The notes under the pieces: generated by a model | What the model saw: only the letters and a program-made list of their open reading frames with translations | Database searches by the model: none | What the model was told of the DNA's origin: nothing | Program-made: the position numbers and the translations under genes | From: Gammaproteobacteria bacterium | GTDB lineage: Bacteria > Pseudomonadota > Gammaproteobacteria > Thiohalomonadales > Thiohalomonadaceae | Assembly (NCBI GenBank): GCA_003252455.1 | Contig: QKED01000038.1 | Location: 1-40,110 of the forward strand | Length of the DNA: 40,110 bases | Direction of reading: 5' to 3' | Shown here: in pieces, positions 20,894 through 30,070 of the stretch | Numbering within the stretch: position 1 is the first letter of the stretch | Layout of the letters: each line of letters opens with the position of its first letter

Positions 20894-21838
20894 ATGTCAT
20901 TGGCATTCGTCTTCCCCGGTCAGGGGTCTCAGTCTATCGGTATGCTCGCAGAGCTGGCCGCCGCCCATCCACAGGTGCTCGACACCTTCGCCGAGGCCTC
21001 TGACGCACTCGGCTACGACCTGTGGGCACTGGTGCAGGGTGGCAGCGCAGAGCAACTCAACCAGACCCATATCACCCAGCCGGCCATGCTCACTGCTGGA
21101 GTTGCCGCCTGGCGCGTGTGGCTCGCCGCCGGTGGCGGCACCCCCGCAGTGGTCGCGGGCCACAGCCTGGGTGAGTACACCGCGCTGGTGGCCGCCGGTA
21201 GTCTGGGCCTAGGTGACGGCGCCGCCCTGGTGGCGGAGCGTGGCCGTCTGATGCAGGCGGCGGTGCCCGAGGGGCAGGGGGCGATGGCCGCGATCCTCGG
21301 ACTGGATGACGACAAGGTGATCGCCCTGTGTGCCGAGCAGGCCCAGGGTGAGGTACTCGCTGCGGTCAACTTCAACTCCCCTGGTCAGGTGGTGGTGGCG
21401 GGTGCCGCCGCCGCCGTCGAGCGTATGACCCATGCAGCCAAGGAGGCGGGGGCCAAGCGTGCGTTGCTACTGCCCGTGAGCGTCCCCTCCCACTGCGCGC
21501 TGATGCGGCCCGCTGCCGACGCCCTGGCAGAAAAGTTGTCGGGCATCGCGATCATGGCACCTTCCGTTCCGGTGCTGCATAACTGCGACGTGGCCAGCCA
21601 CACCGACGCCGAGGCTATCCGTCAGGCCCTCACCGCCCAACTCTATAGCCCCGTGCGCTGGGTCGAGACGGTACAAAAGATGGCTGCACAGGGCGTGGAT
21701 CTGTTGGTAGAATGCGGTCCGGGCAAGGTACTCATCGGCCTTAACAAGCGCATTGAAAAGAATATGCAGGCCGTGGCGATCTATGACGATGCCACCCTGC
21801 AGGCCGCCCTTGCCGCCACCCCTTCCAAGGATGCATAA
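20894..21838 (+). CDS. fabD: malonyl-CoA:ACP transacylase
   Basis: FabD loads malonyl groups onto ACP. The start at 20894 (MSLAFVFPGQGSQSIGM) is preceded by GGAG about nine bases upstream and matches the family; an in-frame ATG at 20879 adds only five residues. The 314-residue protein has the nucleophile Ser91 in GHSLGEY and the catalytic histidine in VPSHCALM. It follows fabH by 68 bases and precedes fabG by 13 bases. Confidence 0.97.
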   Translation: MSLAFVFPGQGSQSIGMLAELAAAHPQVLDTFAEASDALGYDLWALVQGGSAEQLNQTHITQPAMLTAGVAAWRVWLAAGGGTPAVVAGHSLGEYTALVAAGSLGLGDGAALVAERGRLMQAAVPEGQGAMAAILGLDDDKVIALCAEQAQGEVLAAVNFNSPGQVVVAGAAAAVERMTHAAKEAGAKRALLLPVSVPSHCALMRPAADALAEKLSGIAIMAPSVPVLHNCDVASHTDAEAIRQALTAQLYSPVRWVETVQKMAAQGVDLLVECGPGKVLIGLNKRIEKNMQAVAIYDDATLQAALAATPSKDA

Positions 21839-21851
21839 GGAGAGAGACCGA

Positions 21852-22598
21852 GTGAAATCGCTCGCAAACGACATCGCCCTGGTCACCGGCGCCAGCCGTG
21901 GCATCGGTCAGGCCTGCGCCCTCGCACTTGGCGAGCGTGGTGCCACCGTCATCGGTACCGCCACCAGCGAGAGTGGCGCCGAGAAGATCACCGAGTACCT
22001 ACAGGCCAATGGCATCAAGGGCGTGGGCATCGCCCTCGACGTGACCCGCCAGGAGAGCATCGACGCGGTGCTCAAACAGCTGCAGGAGCAGTTCGGTACC
22101 CCCACTGTGCTGGTCAATAATGCCGGTATCACCCGCGACAACCTACTGATGCGCATGAAAGACGACGAGTGGGAGTCGATCCTCGACACCAATCTCAGCT
22201 CCGTCTATCGCATGAGCAAGGCACTGCTACGCGGCATGATGAAGGCCAAGCACGGGCGCATCATCAATATCGCCTCTGTCGTGGCCCTCTCCGGCAATGC
22301 CGGCCAGGTCAACTACTCCGCCGCCAAGGCGGGCATGATCGGCTTCACCAAGTCGCTCGCCCGCGAGGTCGGCAGCCGCGGGATCACGGTCAACGCCGTG
22401 GCCCCCGGCTTCATCGACACCGACATGACCCGCGCCCTCTCCGAGGAGCAGAAGTCCGGTCTACTCGGTCAGATCCCGCTCGGTCGTCTCGGCCAGCCGG
22501 AGGAGATCGCCAGTGCGGTCGCCTTCCTCGCCTCGCCCGACGCCGGCTATATCACCGGTGAGACGCTCAGCGTCAATGGTGGTATGTATATGGGCTAA
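21852..22598 (+). CDS. fabG: 3-oxoacyl-ACP reductase
   Basis: FabG reduces 3-oxoacyl-ACP with NADPH. The GTG start at 21852 (VKSLANDIALVTGASRGIGQ) follows AAGGAG by about ten bases. The 248-residue short-chain dehydrogenase has the cofactor motif TGASRGIG at the N-terminus, the NNAG motif, and the Ser-Tyr-Lys catalytic set in IASVVALSG and VNYSAAKAG. It ends 111 bases before acpP, which has its own promoter. Confidence 0.97.
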   Translation: MKSLANDIALVTGASRGIGQACALALGERGATVIGTATSESGAEKITEYLQANGIKGVGIALDVTRQESIDAVLKQLQEQFGTPTVLVNNAGITRDNLLMRMKDDEWESILDTNLSSVYRMSKALLRGMMKAKHGRIINIASVVALSGNAGQVNYSAAKAGMIGFTKSLAREVGSRGITVNAVAPGFIDTDMTRALSEEQKSGLLGQIPLGRLGQPEEIASAVAFLASPDAGYITGETLSVNGGMYMG

Positions 22599-22628
22599 TG
22601 GCCCAGGATACACAGCATGTTCTATCCG

Positions 22629-22657
22629 TTGGCATCCGGGCGGCCTTGACATAGAAT
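22629..22657 (+). promoter_or_regulatory. predicted sigma-70 promoter of acpP
   Basis: A -35 TTGGCA (22629-22634) and a -10 TAGAAT (22652-22657) with a 17-base spacer give a predicted start near 22664 and a leader of about 46 bases. A separate promoter fits the high demand for acyl carrier protein relative to the other fab genes. Confidence 0.6.
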
Positions 22658-22709
22658 ACCCGCCACACAAACGGTGCCTAATATCAGTCATTTTGGAGGA
22701 AAACCTGTC

Positions 22710-22949
22710 ATGAGCAGTATCGAAGATGCCGTCAAGAAGATCGTTGTTGAACAGCTTGGCGTGAAGGAAGAGGACGTCAAGAACGAGTCCTCTTTCGTAG
22801 ATGACCTGGGCGCCGACTCCCTCGACACCGTTGAGCTGGTGATGGCCCTCGAAGAGGAGTTCGAGACCGAAATCCCCGACGAAGAGGCCGAGAAGATCAC
22901 CACCGTGCAACAGGCCATCGACTACATCACGGCCAACAAGCCTGAGTAA
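22710..22949 (+). CDS. acpP: acyl carrier protein
   Basis: The 79-residue acidic protein carries growing acyl chains on a phosphopantetheine attached to Ser37 in the [10 protein letters not shown] motif. The start at 22710 ([10 protein letters not shown]) follows the strong site GGAGG by about nine bases; the frame is open 12 codons upstream. It is flanked by its own promoter and a terminator hairpin, so it can be expressed above the level of its neighbours. Confidence 0.98.
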   Translation: MSSIEDAVKKIVVEQLGVKEEDVKNESSFVDDLGADSLDTVELVMALEEEFETEIPDEEAEKITTVQQAIDYITANKPE

Positions 22950-22967
22950 GTCTCGCGTCTGACCAGA

Positions 22968-23003
22968 GGGCCGCCAGCCATCCTGCGATGGCGGCGGCCT
23001 TTT
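22968..23003 (+). terminator. intrinsic terminator between acpP and fabF
   Basis: A GC-rich stem (GGCCGCCAGCCAT / ATGGCGGCGGCC, one bulged A) with a six-base loop is followed by TTTT. It probably terminates part of the acpP transcripts, with the rest reading into fabF. Confidence 0.8.
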
Positions 23004-23046
23004 GCCATATCATCTGAAGATTTTCACTCCAAGGGAGGCACTCGTC

Positions 23047-24288
23047 TTGGCTAAGCGACGTGTTGTGGTTACTGGGCTCGGCATGGTTTCACCGGTCGGC
23101 CTCAATGTGAAAGAGTCTTGGGAGAGCATCCTCGCCGGTCGCTCCGGTATTGCCCCCATCACTCACTTTGATACCTCGGCCTTCGCTACCCGCTTCGGCG
23201 GCTCGGTGAAGGGCTTCGACGTCAGCAACTACATCACACCCAAAGATGCCAAGAAGATGGATCCCTTCATCCACTACGGTATCGCGGCGGCCATCGAGGC
23301 ATTCGAGGACTCTGGCATCGTGGTGACCGAGGCCAATGCAGAACGCATCGGTGTCGCTATCGGCTCTGGCATCGGTGGCCTCGGCGGCATCGAGAAGGGC
23401 TACGATAGTTTCATGAATGGCGGCCCGCGCAAGATCTCTCCCTTCTTCGTGCCGAGCAGTATCATCAATATGATCTCCGGCCATGTCTCCATCAAGTATG
23501 GTCTGAAGGGACCCAACATCGCCCTCGTCACCGCCTGTGCCACCGGTACCCACAGCGTGGGAGATGCCGCGCGCATCATCGAGTACGGCGATGCCGATGT
23601 GATGCTGGCCGGCGGCGCCGAGATGGCCACCACGCCTACCGGTCTCGGTGGCTTCGCCTCGGCGCGTGCCCTCTCCAACCGCAACGATGCCCCCGAGCAG
23701 GCGAGCCGCCCGTGGGATAAGGACCGCGATGGTTTCGTCCTCAGCGACGGTGCCGGTGTCGTGGTGCTCGAAGAGTACGAGCACGCCAAGGCGCGCGGCG
23801 CCACCATCTATGCCGAGGTGATCGGTTACGGTATGAGTGGTGATGCCTACCACATGACCCTGCCCGCCGCCGGTGGCGAGGGCGCCATGCGCTGTATGAA
23901 TCTGGCCCTGAAAAACGCTGGCCTGAACCGCGAGCAGATCCAGTACATCAACGCCCACGGCACCTCCACCCCGGCCGGTGATAAGGCTGAAACCGACGCC
24001 GCCAAGGGCACCTTCGGTGACCACGCCTACAAGCTGGCAATGAGCTCGACCAAGTCCATGACCGGTCACCTGCTCGGTGCTGCTGGCGGTATCGAGGCGA
24101 TCTTCACCGTGCTGGCGATCCGCGACCAGGTGGCTCCGCCGACTATCAATCTGGATAATCCAGACCCCGAGTGCGACCTCGACTATGTGCCACACACTGC
24201 GCGTGAGATGGCCATCCAGTACGCCCTCTCCAACTCCTTCGGCTTCGGCGGCACCAACGGTACACTGGTGTTTGCCAAGCTCGATTGA
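23047..24288 (+). CDS. fabF: 3-oxoacyl-ACP synthase II (KAS II)
   Basis: FabF elongates acyl-ACPs. Similarity begins at the TTG codon at 23047 ([17 protein letters not shown] follows), which has GGGAGG about eight bases upstream, so TTG is chosen; an ATG at 23002 would add 15 unlikely residues overlapping the terminator. The 413-residue length is normal. The nucleophile is the cysteine in [10 protein letters not shown], and the two catalytic histidines are in [11 protein letters not shown] and [11 protein letters not shown]. Confidence 0.97.
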   Translation: MAKRRVVVTGLGMVSPVGLNVKESWESILAGRSGIAPITHFDTSAFATRFGGSVKGFDVSNYITPKDAKKMDPFIHYGIAAAIEAFEDSGIVVTEANAERIGVAIGSGIGGLGGIEKGYDSFMNGGPRKISPFFVPSSIINMISGHVSIKYGLKGPNIALVTACATGTHSVGDAARIIEYGDADVMLAGGAEMATTPTGLGGFASARALSNRNDAPEQASRPWDKDRDGFVLSDGAGVVVLEEYEHAKARGATIYAEVIGYGMSGDAYHMTLPAAGGEGAMRCMNLALKNAGLNREQIQYINAHGTSTPAGDKAETDAAKGTFGDHAYKLAMSSTKSMTGHLLGAAGGIEAIFTVLAIRDQVAPPTINLDNPDPECDLDYVPHTAREMAIQYALSNSFGFGGTNGTLVFAKLD

Positions 24289-24308
24289 AGCGCTAGAGGC
24301 CCGACCGC

Positions 24309-25130
24309 ATGACCGTCCTGCGCATCGATGGTCAGCCGGCCGACTGCCTACCGCTCGGTGATCGTGCACTGCACTACGGCGATGGTCTGTTCGAGACCAT
24401 CGCCGTTTTTTATGGCGAACCGCGCCACTGGGAGCGTCACCTGCGACGCCTCTATCTGGGCTGCGAGAGGTTGAACATCCCAGCCCCGAGTGCGCCTGTC
24501 CTGCGTGCCGAGGTCGACGCCTGCGCTCTCGCATCGACCCCGAAGGCGGTGCTCAAATTGATCATTACTCGCGGCAGTGGTGGACGTGGCTATCGACCAC
24601 CAGAGCGGGCCGAGCCCCGTCTAATCGTCTCTACGCACCCCTGGCCTGACTACCCTGCCCACTACACCACGAGCGGTGTACGCGTGCGTTTCTGTCGCAC
24701 GCCGCTCTCGGTACAGCCACACCTCGCCGGTCTCAAACACCTCAATCGGCTCGATCAGGTGTTGGCGCGCAGCGAGTGGGATGACCCCGAGGTGGCAGAG
24801 GGGCTGATGGTGGATACCGAGGGACACCTCATCAGCGGGACGCAGAGCAACCTCTTCTGGGCCGTAGGCGGACGACTCTACACCCCGAGCCTGGGTCGTA
24901 GTGGCATCGCGGGTACCCTGCGCGAGGCGCTCATCGAGGCGGCGTCACACCTGGGGATACCTTGCCGCATGGGTGAATTCAGGCCCAAGGCGCTGCACCA
25001 GGCCGAGGAGCTTCTACTGACTAATGGAATCATCGGCATCTGGCCCATCCAGGGCATCGACGGGGTAGGGGAGTTCCACGCCCCAGGCCCCATCACTCGC
25101 CGACTAAGCGAGGCCGTCTTGGGCCACTGA
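24309..25130 (+). CDS. pabC: aminodeoxychorismate lyase
   Basis: PabC releases p-aminobenzoate from 4-amino-4-deoxychorismate for folate synthesis and uses pyridoxal phosphate. The 273-residue fold-type IV protein has the N-terminal RALHYGDGLFETI motif, the PLP lysine in GLKHLNRLDQVLA, and the SGTQSNLFWA and SGIAGTLRE segments that bind the cofactor phosphate. Its position between fabF and mltG is conserved in gammaproteobacteria. It starts 20 bases after fabF. Confidence 0.95.
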   Translation: MTVLRIDGQPADCLPLGDRALHYGDGLFETIAVFYGEPRHWERHLRRLYLGCERLNIPAPSAPVLRAEVDACALASTPKAVLKLIITRGSGGRGYRPPERAEPRLIVSTHPWPDYPAHYTTSGVRVRFCRTPLSVQPHLAGLKHLNRLDQVLARSEWDDPEVAEGLMVDTEGHLISGTQSNLFWAVGGRLYTPSLGRSGIAGTLREALIEAASHLGIPCRMGEFRPKALHQAEELLLTNGIIGIWPIQGIDGVGEFHAPGPITRRLSEAVLGH

Positions 25131-25148
25131 GCGATTACGGAGAAACGC

Positions 25149-26156
25149 GTGCTACGCTTCATTACCCAAACCATGACCATGCTGCTGCTGATCCTCGGCC
25201 TGTGTGTCGGTTACCTCTATTGGCAGTACGAGCGCTTCCTGGAGACCCCACTCACCCTTCCCCAGGGGGGCTATCCGCTGCTCGTCGAGTCCGGGGCCAA
25301 CCTGCGCGGTCTGGCCGAACAACTGCACCGTGACGGGGTACTCAAGCCCGGCTGGATGCTCCGTCTCTTGGCCAAACTCGATGGGAGCGAGGTCAAGATC
25401 AAGCACGGCGAATACCGGCTCAGTGGCGAGATGCGCCCCCGCGACCTGTTGCAGGTGCTCGTAGAGGGCAAAGTGATCGCCCATGCCATCACCATCATCG
25501 AGGGGTGGCGCTTTCGCGACCTGCGAAGCGCACTGGCGGCCGATGCCCGCATCCAGCAGACCCTGGGCGGGCTGAGCGATGAAGCGGTGATGCAGCGACT
25601 CGGTCACCCCGGTGAGCACCCCGAGGGGCGCTTCCTACCCGAGACCTATCACTTCACCCGTGGCATGAGTGATGCACAGATCCTCACGCGTGCCTACGAC
25701 GCCATGGCGCAATTGTTGGAGCAGGAGTGGGCCACTCGTGACCCAGTAGGGGTACTGGAGAGCCCCTACCAGGCGCTGATTCTCGCCTCAATAGTGGAGA
25801 AGGAGACGGGGGTGGCCAGCGAGCGACCGGCCATTGCCGGCGTCTTTATTCGGCGGCTAGGGAAGGGCATGCTGCTGCAGACCGACCCTACTGTCATCTA
25901 CGGCATGGGCGAGGCGTACGATGGCAACATCCGTCGTGCCGACCTGCGCCGTGACACCCCCTACAACACCTACACCCGCGAAGGTCTTCCGCCGACCCCA
26001 ATCGCCCTCCCGGGTGCCGAGGCCGTGCGTGCAGCGCTGCACCCAGCGGCTGGCGATAGCCTTTACTTTGTCGCCAAGGGCGATGGCAGCCATTACTTCT
26101 CCGCTACACTAGAGGAGCACAACCGTGCTGTGCGGAAATATCAGCTCAAACGCTAA
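25149..26156 (+). CDS. mltG: endolytic murein transglycosylase MltG (YceG)
   Basis: MltG is an inner-membrane enzyme that cuts nascent glycan strands and so sets peptidoglycan chain length. The 335-residue protein has an N-terminal membrane helix (about 8-25), a LysM-like region and the YceG catalytic domain with the glutamate-containing motif ASIVEKETG at 213-221, plus the conserved TDPTVIYGMG and LPPTPIALPG segments. The start is GTG at 25149 with CGGAG eight bases upstream. It closes the fab-pabC-mltG run; tmk and holB, its usual successors, do not follow here. Confidence 0.95.
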   Translation: MLRFITQTMTMLLLILGLCVGYLYWQYERFLETPLTLPQGGYPLLVESGANLRGLAEQLHRDGVLKPGWMLRLLAKLDGSEVKIKHGEYRLSGEMRPRDLLQVLVEGKVIAHAITIIEGWRFRDLRSALAADARIQQTLGGLSDEAVMQRLGHPGEHPEGRFLPETYHFTRGMSDAQILTRAYDAMAQLLEQEWATRDPVGVLESPYQALILASIVEKETGVASERPAIAGVFIRRLGKGMLLQTDPTVIYGMGEAYDGNIRRADLRRDTPYNTYTREGLPPTPIALPGAEAVRAALHPAAGDSLYFVAKGDGSHYFSATLEEHNRAVRKYQLKR

Positions 26157-26203
26157 ACAAGACTGGTGTAACCCGAGTCTCTTTGATACTATTTCCGCCG
26201 CTC

Positions 26204-26293
26204 GGAGGGTTGGCTGAGCGGTTGAAAGCACCGGTCTTGAAAACCGGCAGGGGTTCACGCCCCTCCAGGGTTCGAATCCCTGACCCTCCGCCA
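26204..26293 (+). tRNA. tRNA-Ser (anticodon TGA)
   Basis: A 90-base type II tRNA with acceptor arms GGAGGGT / ACCCTCC, a D-arm TGGCTGAGCGG, an anticodon loop CTTGAAA (anticodon TGA), a long variable arm (GGGGTTCACGCCCC), the T-arm GGTTCGAATCC and an encoded CCA. It reads UCA-type serine codons. The upstream stretch has only a weak -10-like TACTAT and a GC-rich discriminator; no clear intrinsic terminator follows. Confidence 0.97.
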
Positions 26294-26554
26294 TATTTTG
26301 CACGTTGTCTATAAGGCGCAAAGTGTGCCTTCTCCTATCGGGTCACCCCACCCGCCTAGCCGGATAATGCCCTATTATCCCGCCAAGAGCTTCATCTCGC
26401 TCTAACTCCACAAGCACCCATTAACCCCTGTGTACCACTCGCGTACTTGATTGTACGGGTTGGCATCGCCACGTGCGTTTGCCAGTAGGACTCATTCGTC
26501 CTCCCTCGTGGATGGGCACTGTGAGTTGGATCGGCATGTGCCGCTTTCGGGAAC
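26294..26554. other. intergenic region after tRNA-Ser
   Basis: There is no supported gene here. A 7-bp hairpin GGATAAT / ATTATCC lies at 26362-26380 without a T tract, and a small AGGAC / GTCCT hairpin near 26488. I see no integrase fragment and no direct repeat of the tRNA 3' end that would mark an integrated element. Confidence 0.45.
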
Positions 26555-26914
26555 TCAGCGTTCGACGAGACCCAGCAAGGTCTGTGTAAGGCCTTCGGCA
26601 AGACCAAGGTAGGGGGCGATACGGATCGATTTGGTGGGATGCTGCTGCTGCTTGGTCGCTACTTCGGAGGGTATGTCTTCGGCCACGTGACGCCCGGCGG
26701 AGAGGAAGTAAGGGAGTACAACGACCTCGTCGGCGCCAGCGTCGATGGCCTGCTGAATGCCATCGGGGATGGAGGGCTCGGCGAGCTCCAGGAAGGCGGC
26801 GATGACCTGTGCGTAATCTTCTGCCTCGACGGCGAGGCGTGCGGCCAGAGCGCGGACCTCATCGTTAGAGGCGGCGCGACGGCTGCCGTGGGCGACCAAG
26901 ACCAGTACTTTCAT
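26555..26914 (-). CDS. short CbiX-type sirohydrochlorin chelatase family protein
   Basis: This 119-residue protein matches one half of a class II chelatase: VLVLVAHGSRRAASN at the N-terminus with the metal-binding histidine, and VVVLPYFLSAGRHVAEDI with the second histidine. Short CbiX proteins act as homodimers and insert cobalt, nickel or iron into sirohydrochlorin, so it could serve siroheme, cobalamin or related pathways; no other tetrapyrrole gene is nearby to decide. GGAG lies seven bases before the ATG. It sits 68 bases downstream of rimI on the same strand. Confidence 0.9.
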   Translation of the reverse strand: MKVLVLVAHGSRRAASNDEVRALAARLAVEAEDYAQVIAAFLELAEPSIPDGIQQAIDAGADEVVVLPYFLSAGRHVAEDIPSEVATKQQQHPTKSIRIAPYLGLAEGLTQTLLGLVER

Positions 26915-26982
26915 CGCATGCTCCTCATCTCGTGGCGATGGTGTCGCAAAGATATGGGGACATCCGCGTGGTGCGCAAGCGG

Positions 26983-27477
26983 CTAACGAAAGGTGAGTGC
27001 GCTGAGGTCGAGGGCGAGGACCAGGGCGTCTTCGCGCTCGCCATCGGGCATCGGGTAGTAGCGCTTGCGCAAGCCCACTTCGAGAAAACCCATGCCGGCG
27101 TAGAGGCGGCGGGCGACGATATTGGAGCTGCGCACCTCCAGAAAGGCGTTGTCGGCCCCCTGGCGCAGGCCTGCCTCCAGGAGGTCACGCAGCAGGGCGC
27201 GGCCGAGGCCGCGACCCTGATGTTCGGGCACGACGGCGATGTTGAGTATATGCAGCTCACCCACGGCGACGCTGCTTACGGCGTAGCCAAAGGCCTCGCC
27301 ACTCCAGGGTTGCTCGGCGACCAGTGCGGGGTAGTGGTGGTGCAGGCAGTCGCGAAAGTTGCCTTCACTCCAGCCGATGGGGTAGACCGCCTGCTCCACC
27401 TCCATTACCCAGGGCAGGTCGATCTCGCGCATGGGGCGCAGGCGGTAGCTGGGGGGCTGCTGCATCTGGGCGCTCAT
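26983..27477 (-). CDS. rimI: ribosomal protein S18-alanine N-acetyltransferase RimI
   Basis: RimI acetylates the N-terminal alanine of ribosomal protein S18. The 164-residue GNAT protein shows the substrate-side motif MEVEQAVYPIGWSEGNF and the acetyl-CoA loop VVPEHQGRGLGRALL. Its ATG overlaps the stop of the upstream uracil-DNA glycosylase gene (ATGA), implying coupled translation. Overall it is longer than E. coli RimI by an N-terminal extension of about 15 residues; an internal ATG at residue 5 or 16 is an alternative start. Confidence 0.92.
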   Translation of the reverse strand: MSAQMQQPPSYRLRPMREIDLPWVMEVEQAVYPIGWSEGNFRDCLHHHYPALVAEQPWSGEAFGYAVSSVAVGELHILNIAVVPEHQGRGLGRALLRDLLEAGLRQGADNAFLEVRSSNIVARRLYAGMGFLEVGLRKRYYPMPDGEREDALVLALDLSALTFR

Positions 27478-28445
27478 GGCGCGATCTCACCCCGTGTCAC
27501 CTTGAGCGCCAGGCGTAGATCGTCCCACGACTTGCGCTTCTCCAGGGGGCTGCGCAGCAGGTAGGCGGGGTGATAGGTGACCACGACCGGAGTCTCGCCG
27601 TAGCGGTGCAGACCGCGTAGCTTGCCCACGGGGGCATCGCTCTGCAGCAGCTTTTGTGCCGCGATACGACCGACGATGAGGATCACCTTGGGTTTGATCA
27701 GGGCGATCTGGCGCTGCAGATAGGGCTCGCAGTGGGCCGCTTCGTCGCTGTGCGGGTCGCGGTTGTTGGGCGGACGGCACTTGAGCACGTTGGCGATATA
27801 GACCTCTTCACGCTTGAGGCCGATGGCCACCAACATACGGTTGAGTAGCTGCCCGGCGCGACCGACGAAGGGCTCGCCCTGGGCGTCCTCGTCGGCCCCC
27901 GGCGCCTCACCGATGATGAGCCAGTCGGCCGTCTGGTTGCCGACACCGAATACGGTCTGGGTACGGTTGGCCACCAGCTCGCTGCACGCCTGACAGCTCG
28001 CGACCCGCTCCTTGAGTGCCGTCCAGTCGAGGGTGGCGACCGGCGGTGGGGCCGGTTTGGCCGGGGGCAGGTCGGGGAAGTAGGGGTCATCCCCATCCTC
28101 GTCGATGAAGCCGGGTACCTCGTCGATGGGGGGGGGATTGAGGTCGTCGAAAAGCGGTGGGGGCGTGGTGCGCGCGCCCGTTTGTCCCTCCACCGATGGC
28201 GTCGAGGGCTGGCGTGGGGGAGGCTCGGTGACCCGCGGCGGGGCGGTGTCGGTGACGGGCTTGGCCAGTGTCGGAGTGACGGCAGCGGGGCCGTCGTCCA
28301 AGTCCCACGGCGGGGGCGGCTCGTCCGCCACTCCACCTGATGCGGCGGTGGCGTGCGGTGCGGCGAGGGGGAGGTCACGACGCACGTAGAGGTCGATACC
28401 CAGGGTATCGAGAAAGTACCGTGCGCGTGCCGCCGCGTCGCTCAT
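27474..28445 (-). CDS. uracil-DNA glycosylase, family 4, with a long disordered N-terminus
   Basis: The C-terminal ~190 residues form a family 4 (Fe-S) uracil-DNA glycosylase: motif [18 protein letters not shown] and motif B TYHPAYLL. The four cluster cysteines are CQAC, then CRPPNNRDP and the cysteine of HCEPYL 15 residues later. It removes uracil from DNA. The first ~145 residues are proline-rich and acidic, with no recognised domain, apart from a short helical start ([13 protein letters not shown]). Similar proteins adjoin rimI in many gammaproteobacteria. It lies 14 bases downstream of leuA with a GAGG very close to the ATG, so initiation may depend on coupling. Confidence 0.92.
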   Translation of the reverse strand: MSDAAARARYFLDTLGIDLYVRRDLPLAAPHATAASGGVADEPPPPWDLDDGPAAVTPTLAKPVTDTAPPRVTEPPPRQPSTPSVEGQTGARTTPPPLFDDLNPPPIDEVPGFIDEDGDDPYFPDLPPAKPAPPPVATLDWTALKERVASCQACSELVANRTQTVFGVGNQTADWLIIGEAPGADEDAQGEPFVGRAGQLLNRMLVAIGLKREEVYIANVLKCRPPNNRDPHSDEAAHCEPYLQRQIALIKPKVILIVGRIAAQKLLQSDAPVGKLRGLHRYGETPVVVTYHPAYLLRSPLEKRKSWDDLRLALKVTRGEIAP

Positions 28446-28459
28446 ACCTCAGCCGCGCC

Positions 28460-30007
28460 TCAGACGTCGCCCGCCTGCGGATGGGCGCGCTCTACGGGGA
28501 TGAGGATCTTGTTCAGCGCGTTGACGTAGGCCTTGGCCGAGGCGACGACGATATCCGGGTCGGTGCCCAGGCCGTTGACCGTATGACCACCACGCTGCAG
28601 ACGCACGGTCACCTCGCCTTGGGCCTCGGTGCCGCTGGTGATGGAGTTGACCGAGTAGAGCAGCAGGTCGGTCTTGGAGTCGACGATCGCCTCGATCGCC
28701 TTGAGTGCGGCGTCCACCGGGCCGGAGCCGGGGGCGGCGTCGCGCACCTCCTGACCATCCACCCACAGGGTCACCTCGGCGTGCGGGGTCTCGCCGGTCT
28801 CGGAGCAGACCTTAAGGGCGACCAGCTTGACGCGCTCGCCCAGGGTGGTCTCGTAGTGGGTCTCGGAGACCAGCGCCTGGAGGTCGGCGTCGAAGATCTC
28901 GTGCTTCTTGTCGGCGAGCTCTTTGAAGCGGGTGAAGGCGGCGTTGAGTGCCTCCTCCGATTCGAACTCGGTACCCAGCTCGGCCAGACGGGTGCGGAAG
29001 GCGTTTCGACCGGAGTGTTTGCCCAGCACCATCTTGTTGGCGCCCCAGCCCACATCCTCGGCGCGCATGATCTCGTAGGTCTCACGGTGCTTGAGCACGC
29101 CATCTTGATGGATGCCAGACTCGTGGGCGAAGGCGTTGGCGCCGACGATGGACTTGTTTGGTTGCACCGGGAAGCCGGTGATGCCGGAGACTAGGCGCGA
29201 GGTGGGGACGATCTGCGTGGTGTCGATGTCGACATGGCAGGGGAAGATGTCCTGGCGCGTGCGCACCGCCATCACCACCTCTTCGAGCGCGGCGTTACCG
29301 GCACGCTCGCCGAGGCCGTTGATGGTGCACTCTACCTGACGGGCGCCGCTCAGCACCGCGGAGAGGGAGTTGGCCACGGCCAGACCGAGGTCGTTGTGGC
29401 AGTGTACGGAAAAGACGGCCCGGTCGGCGTTGGGTGTCCCCTCGATCACCCGGCGCACCAACTCACCGAAGTGCCCGGGGAGGTTGTAGCCGACGGTATC
29501 GGGGATGTTGATGGTGGTGGCCCCGGCGGCGATCACCGCCTCGAAGATACGGCAGAGGAAGGGGATCTCGGAGCGCCCGGCGTCCTCGGCGGAGAACTCG
29601 ACGTTGTCGGTGTATTGACGCGCGCGTTTCACGGCGTGGATCGCCTGCGTCACCACCTCGTCGGGGGTCATGCGCAGCTTACGCTCCATGTGGATCGGCG
29701 AGGTGGCGATGAAGGTGTGGATGCGCGCCGAGGCGGCCTCCTTGAGTGCCTCACCGGCGCGGTCGATGTCCTTGTCCAGGGCGCGGGCCAGGCCGCAGAT
29801 GGTGGACTCTTTGACGGTGCGGGCGATGGCCTGCACGGCGTCGAAGTCGCCGGGGCTGGCGATGGGGAAGCCGGCCTCGATCACATCCACGCGCATCTTC
29901 TCCAACGCCTTGGCGATGCGCAGCTTCTCCTCCTTGGTCATGGAGGCGCCGGGCGACTGTTCGCCGTCGCGCAGGGTGGTATCGAAGATGATCAGCTTGT
30001 CACTCAT
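28460..30007 (-). CDS. leuA: 2-isopropylmalate synthase
   Basis: LeuA condenses acetyl-CoA and 2-ketoisovalerate, the first committed step of leucine synthesis. The start at 30007 ([20 protein letters not shown]) has AGGAG seven bases upstream; the frame is open 13 codons further. The 515-residue protein has the catalytic TIM barrel with [11 protein letters not shown] and the metal-binding [13 protein letters not shown], and a complete C-terminal leucine-binding regulatory domain (about 390-515), so feedback inhibition is likely. It follows pssA by 63 bases on the same strand. Confidence 0.97.
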   Translation of the reverse strand: MSDKLIIFDTTLRDGEQSPGASMTKEEKLRIAKALEKMRVDVIEAGFPIASPGDFDAVQAIARTVKESTICGLARALDKDIDRAGEALKEAASARIHTFIATSPIHMERKLRMTPDEVVTQAIHAVKRARQYTDNVEFSAEDAGRSEIPFLCRIFEAVIAAGATTINIPDTVGYNLPGHFGELVRRVIEGTPNADRAVFSVHCHNDLGLAVANSLSAVLSGARQVECTINGLGERAGNAALEEVVMAVRTRQDIFPCHVDIDTTQIVPTSRLVSGITGFPVQPNKSIVGANAFAHESGIHQDGVLKHRETYEIMRAEDVGWGANKMVLGKHSGRNAFRTRLAELGTEFESEEALNAAFTRFKELADKKHEIFDADLQALVSETHYETTLGERVKLVALKVCSETGETPHAEVTLWVDGQEVRDAAPGSGPVDAALKAIEAIVDSKTDLLLYSVNSITSGTEAQGEVTVRLQRGGHTVNGLGTDPDIVVASAKAYVNALNKILIPVERAHPQAGDV

Positions 30008-30070
30008 GAAAGGCTCCTGCAGGGGCCGCCCACACTGGGCGAGCACACGGGTCGGGGTCGTAAAACAGGC

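Noticed and set aside
22647-22652. TTGACA upstream of acpP as a -35 element
   Set aside because: No acceptable -10 follows at 16-18 bases; the TTGGCA / TAGAAT pair with a 17-base spacer explains the region better.
23089-24534. A 481-codon open frame on the minus strand opposite fabF
   Set aside because: Same reason: antisense of a fully recognised FabF with no domain content and no ribosome binding site.
26204-26554. An integrated element at tRNA-Ser
   Set aside because: No integrase, no repeat of the tRNA 3' end and no phage or plasmid gene is visible in the flanking sequence.
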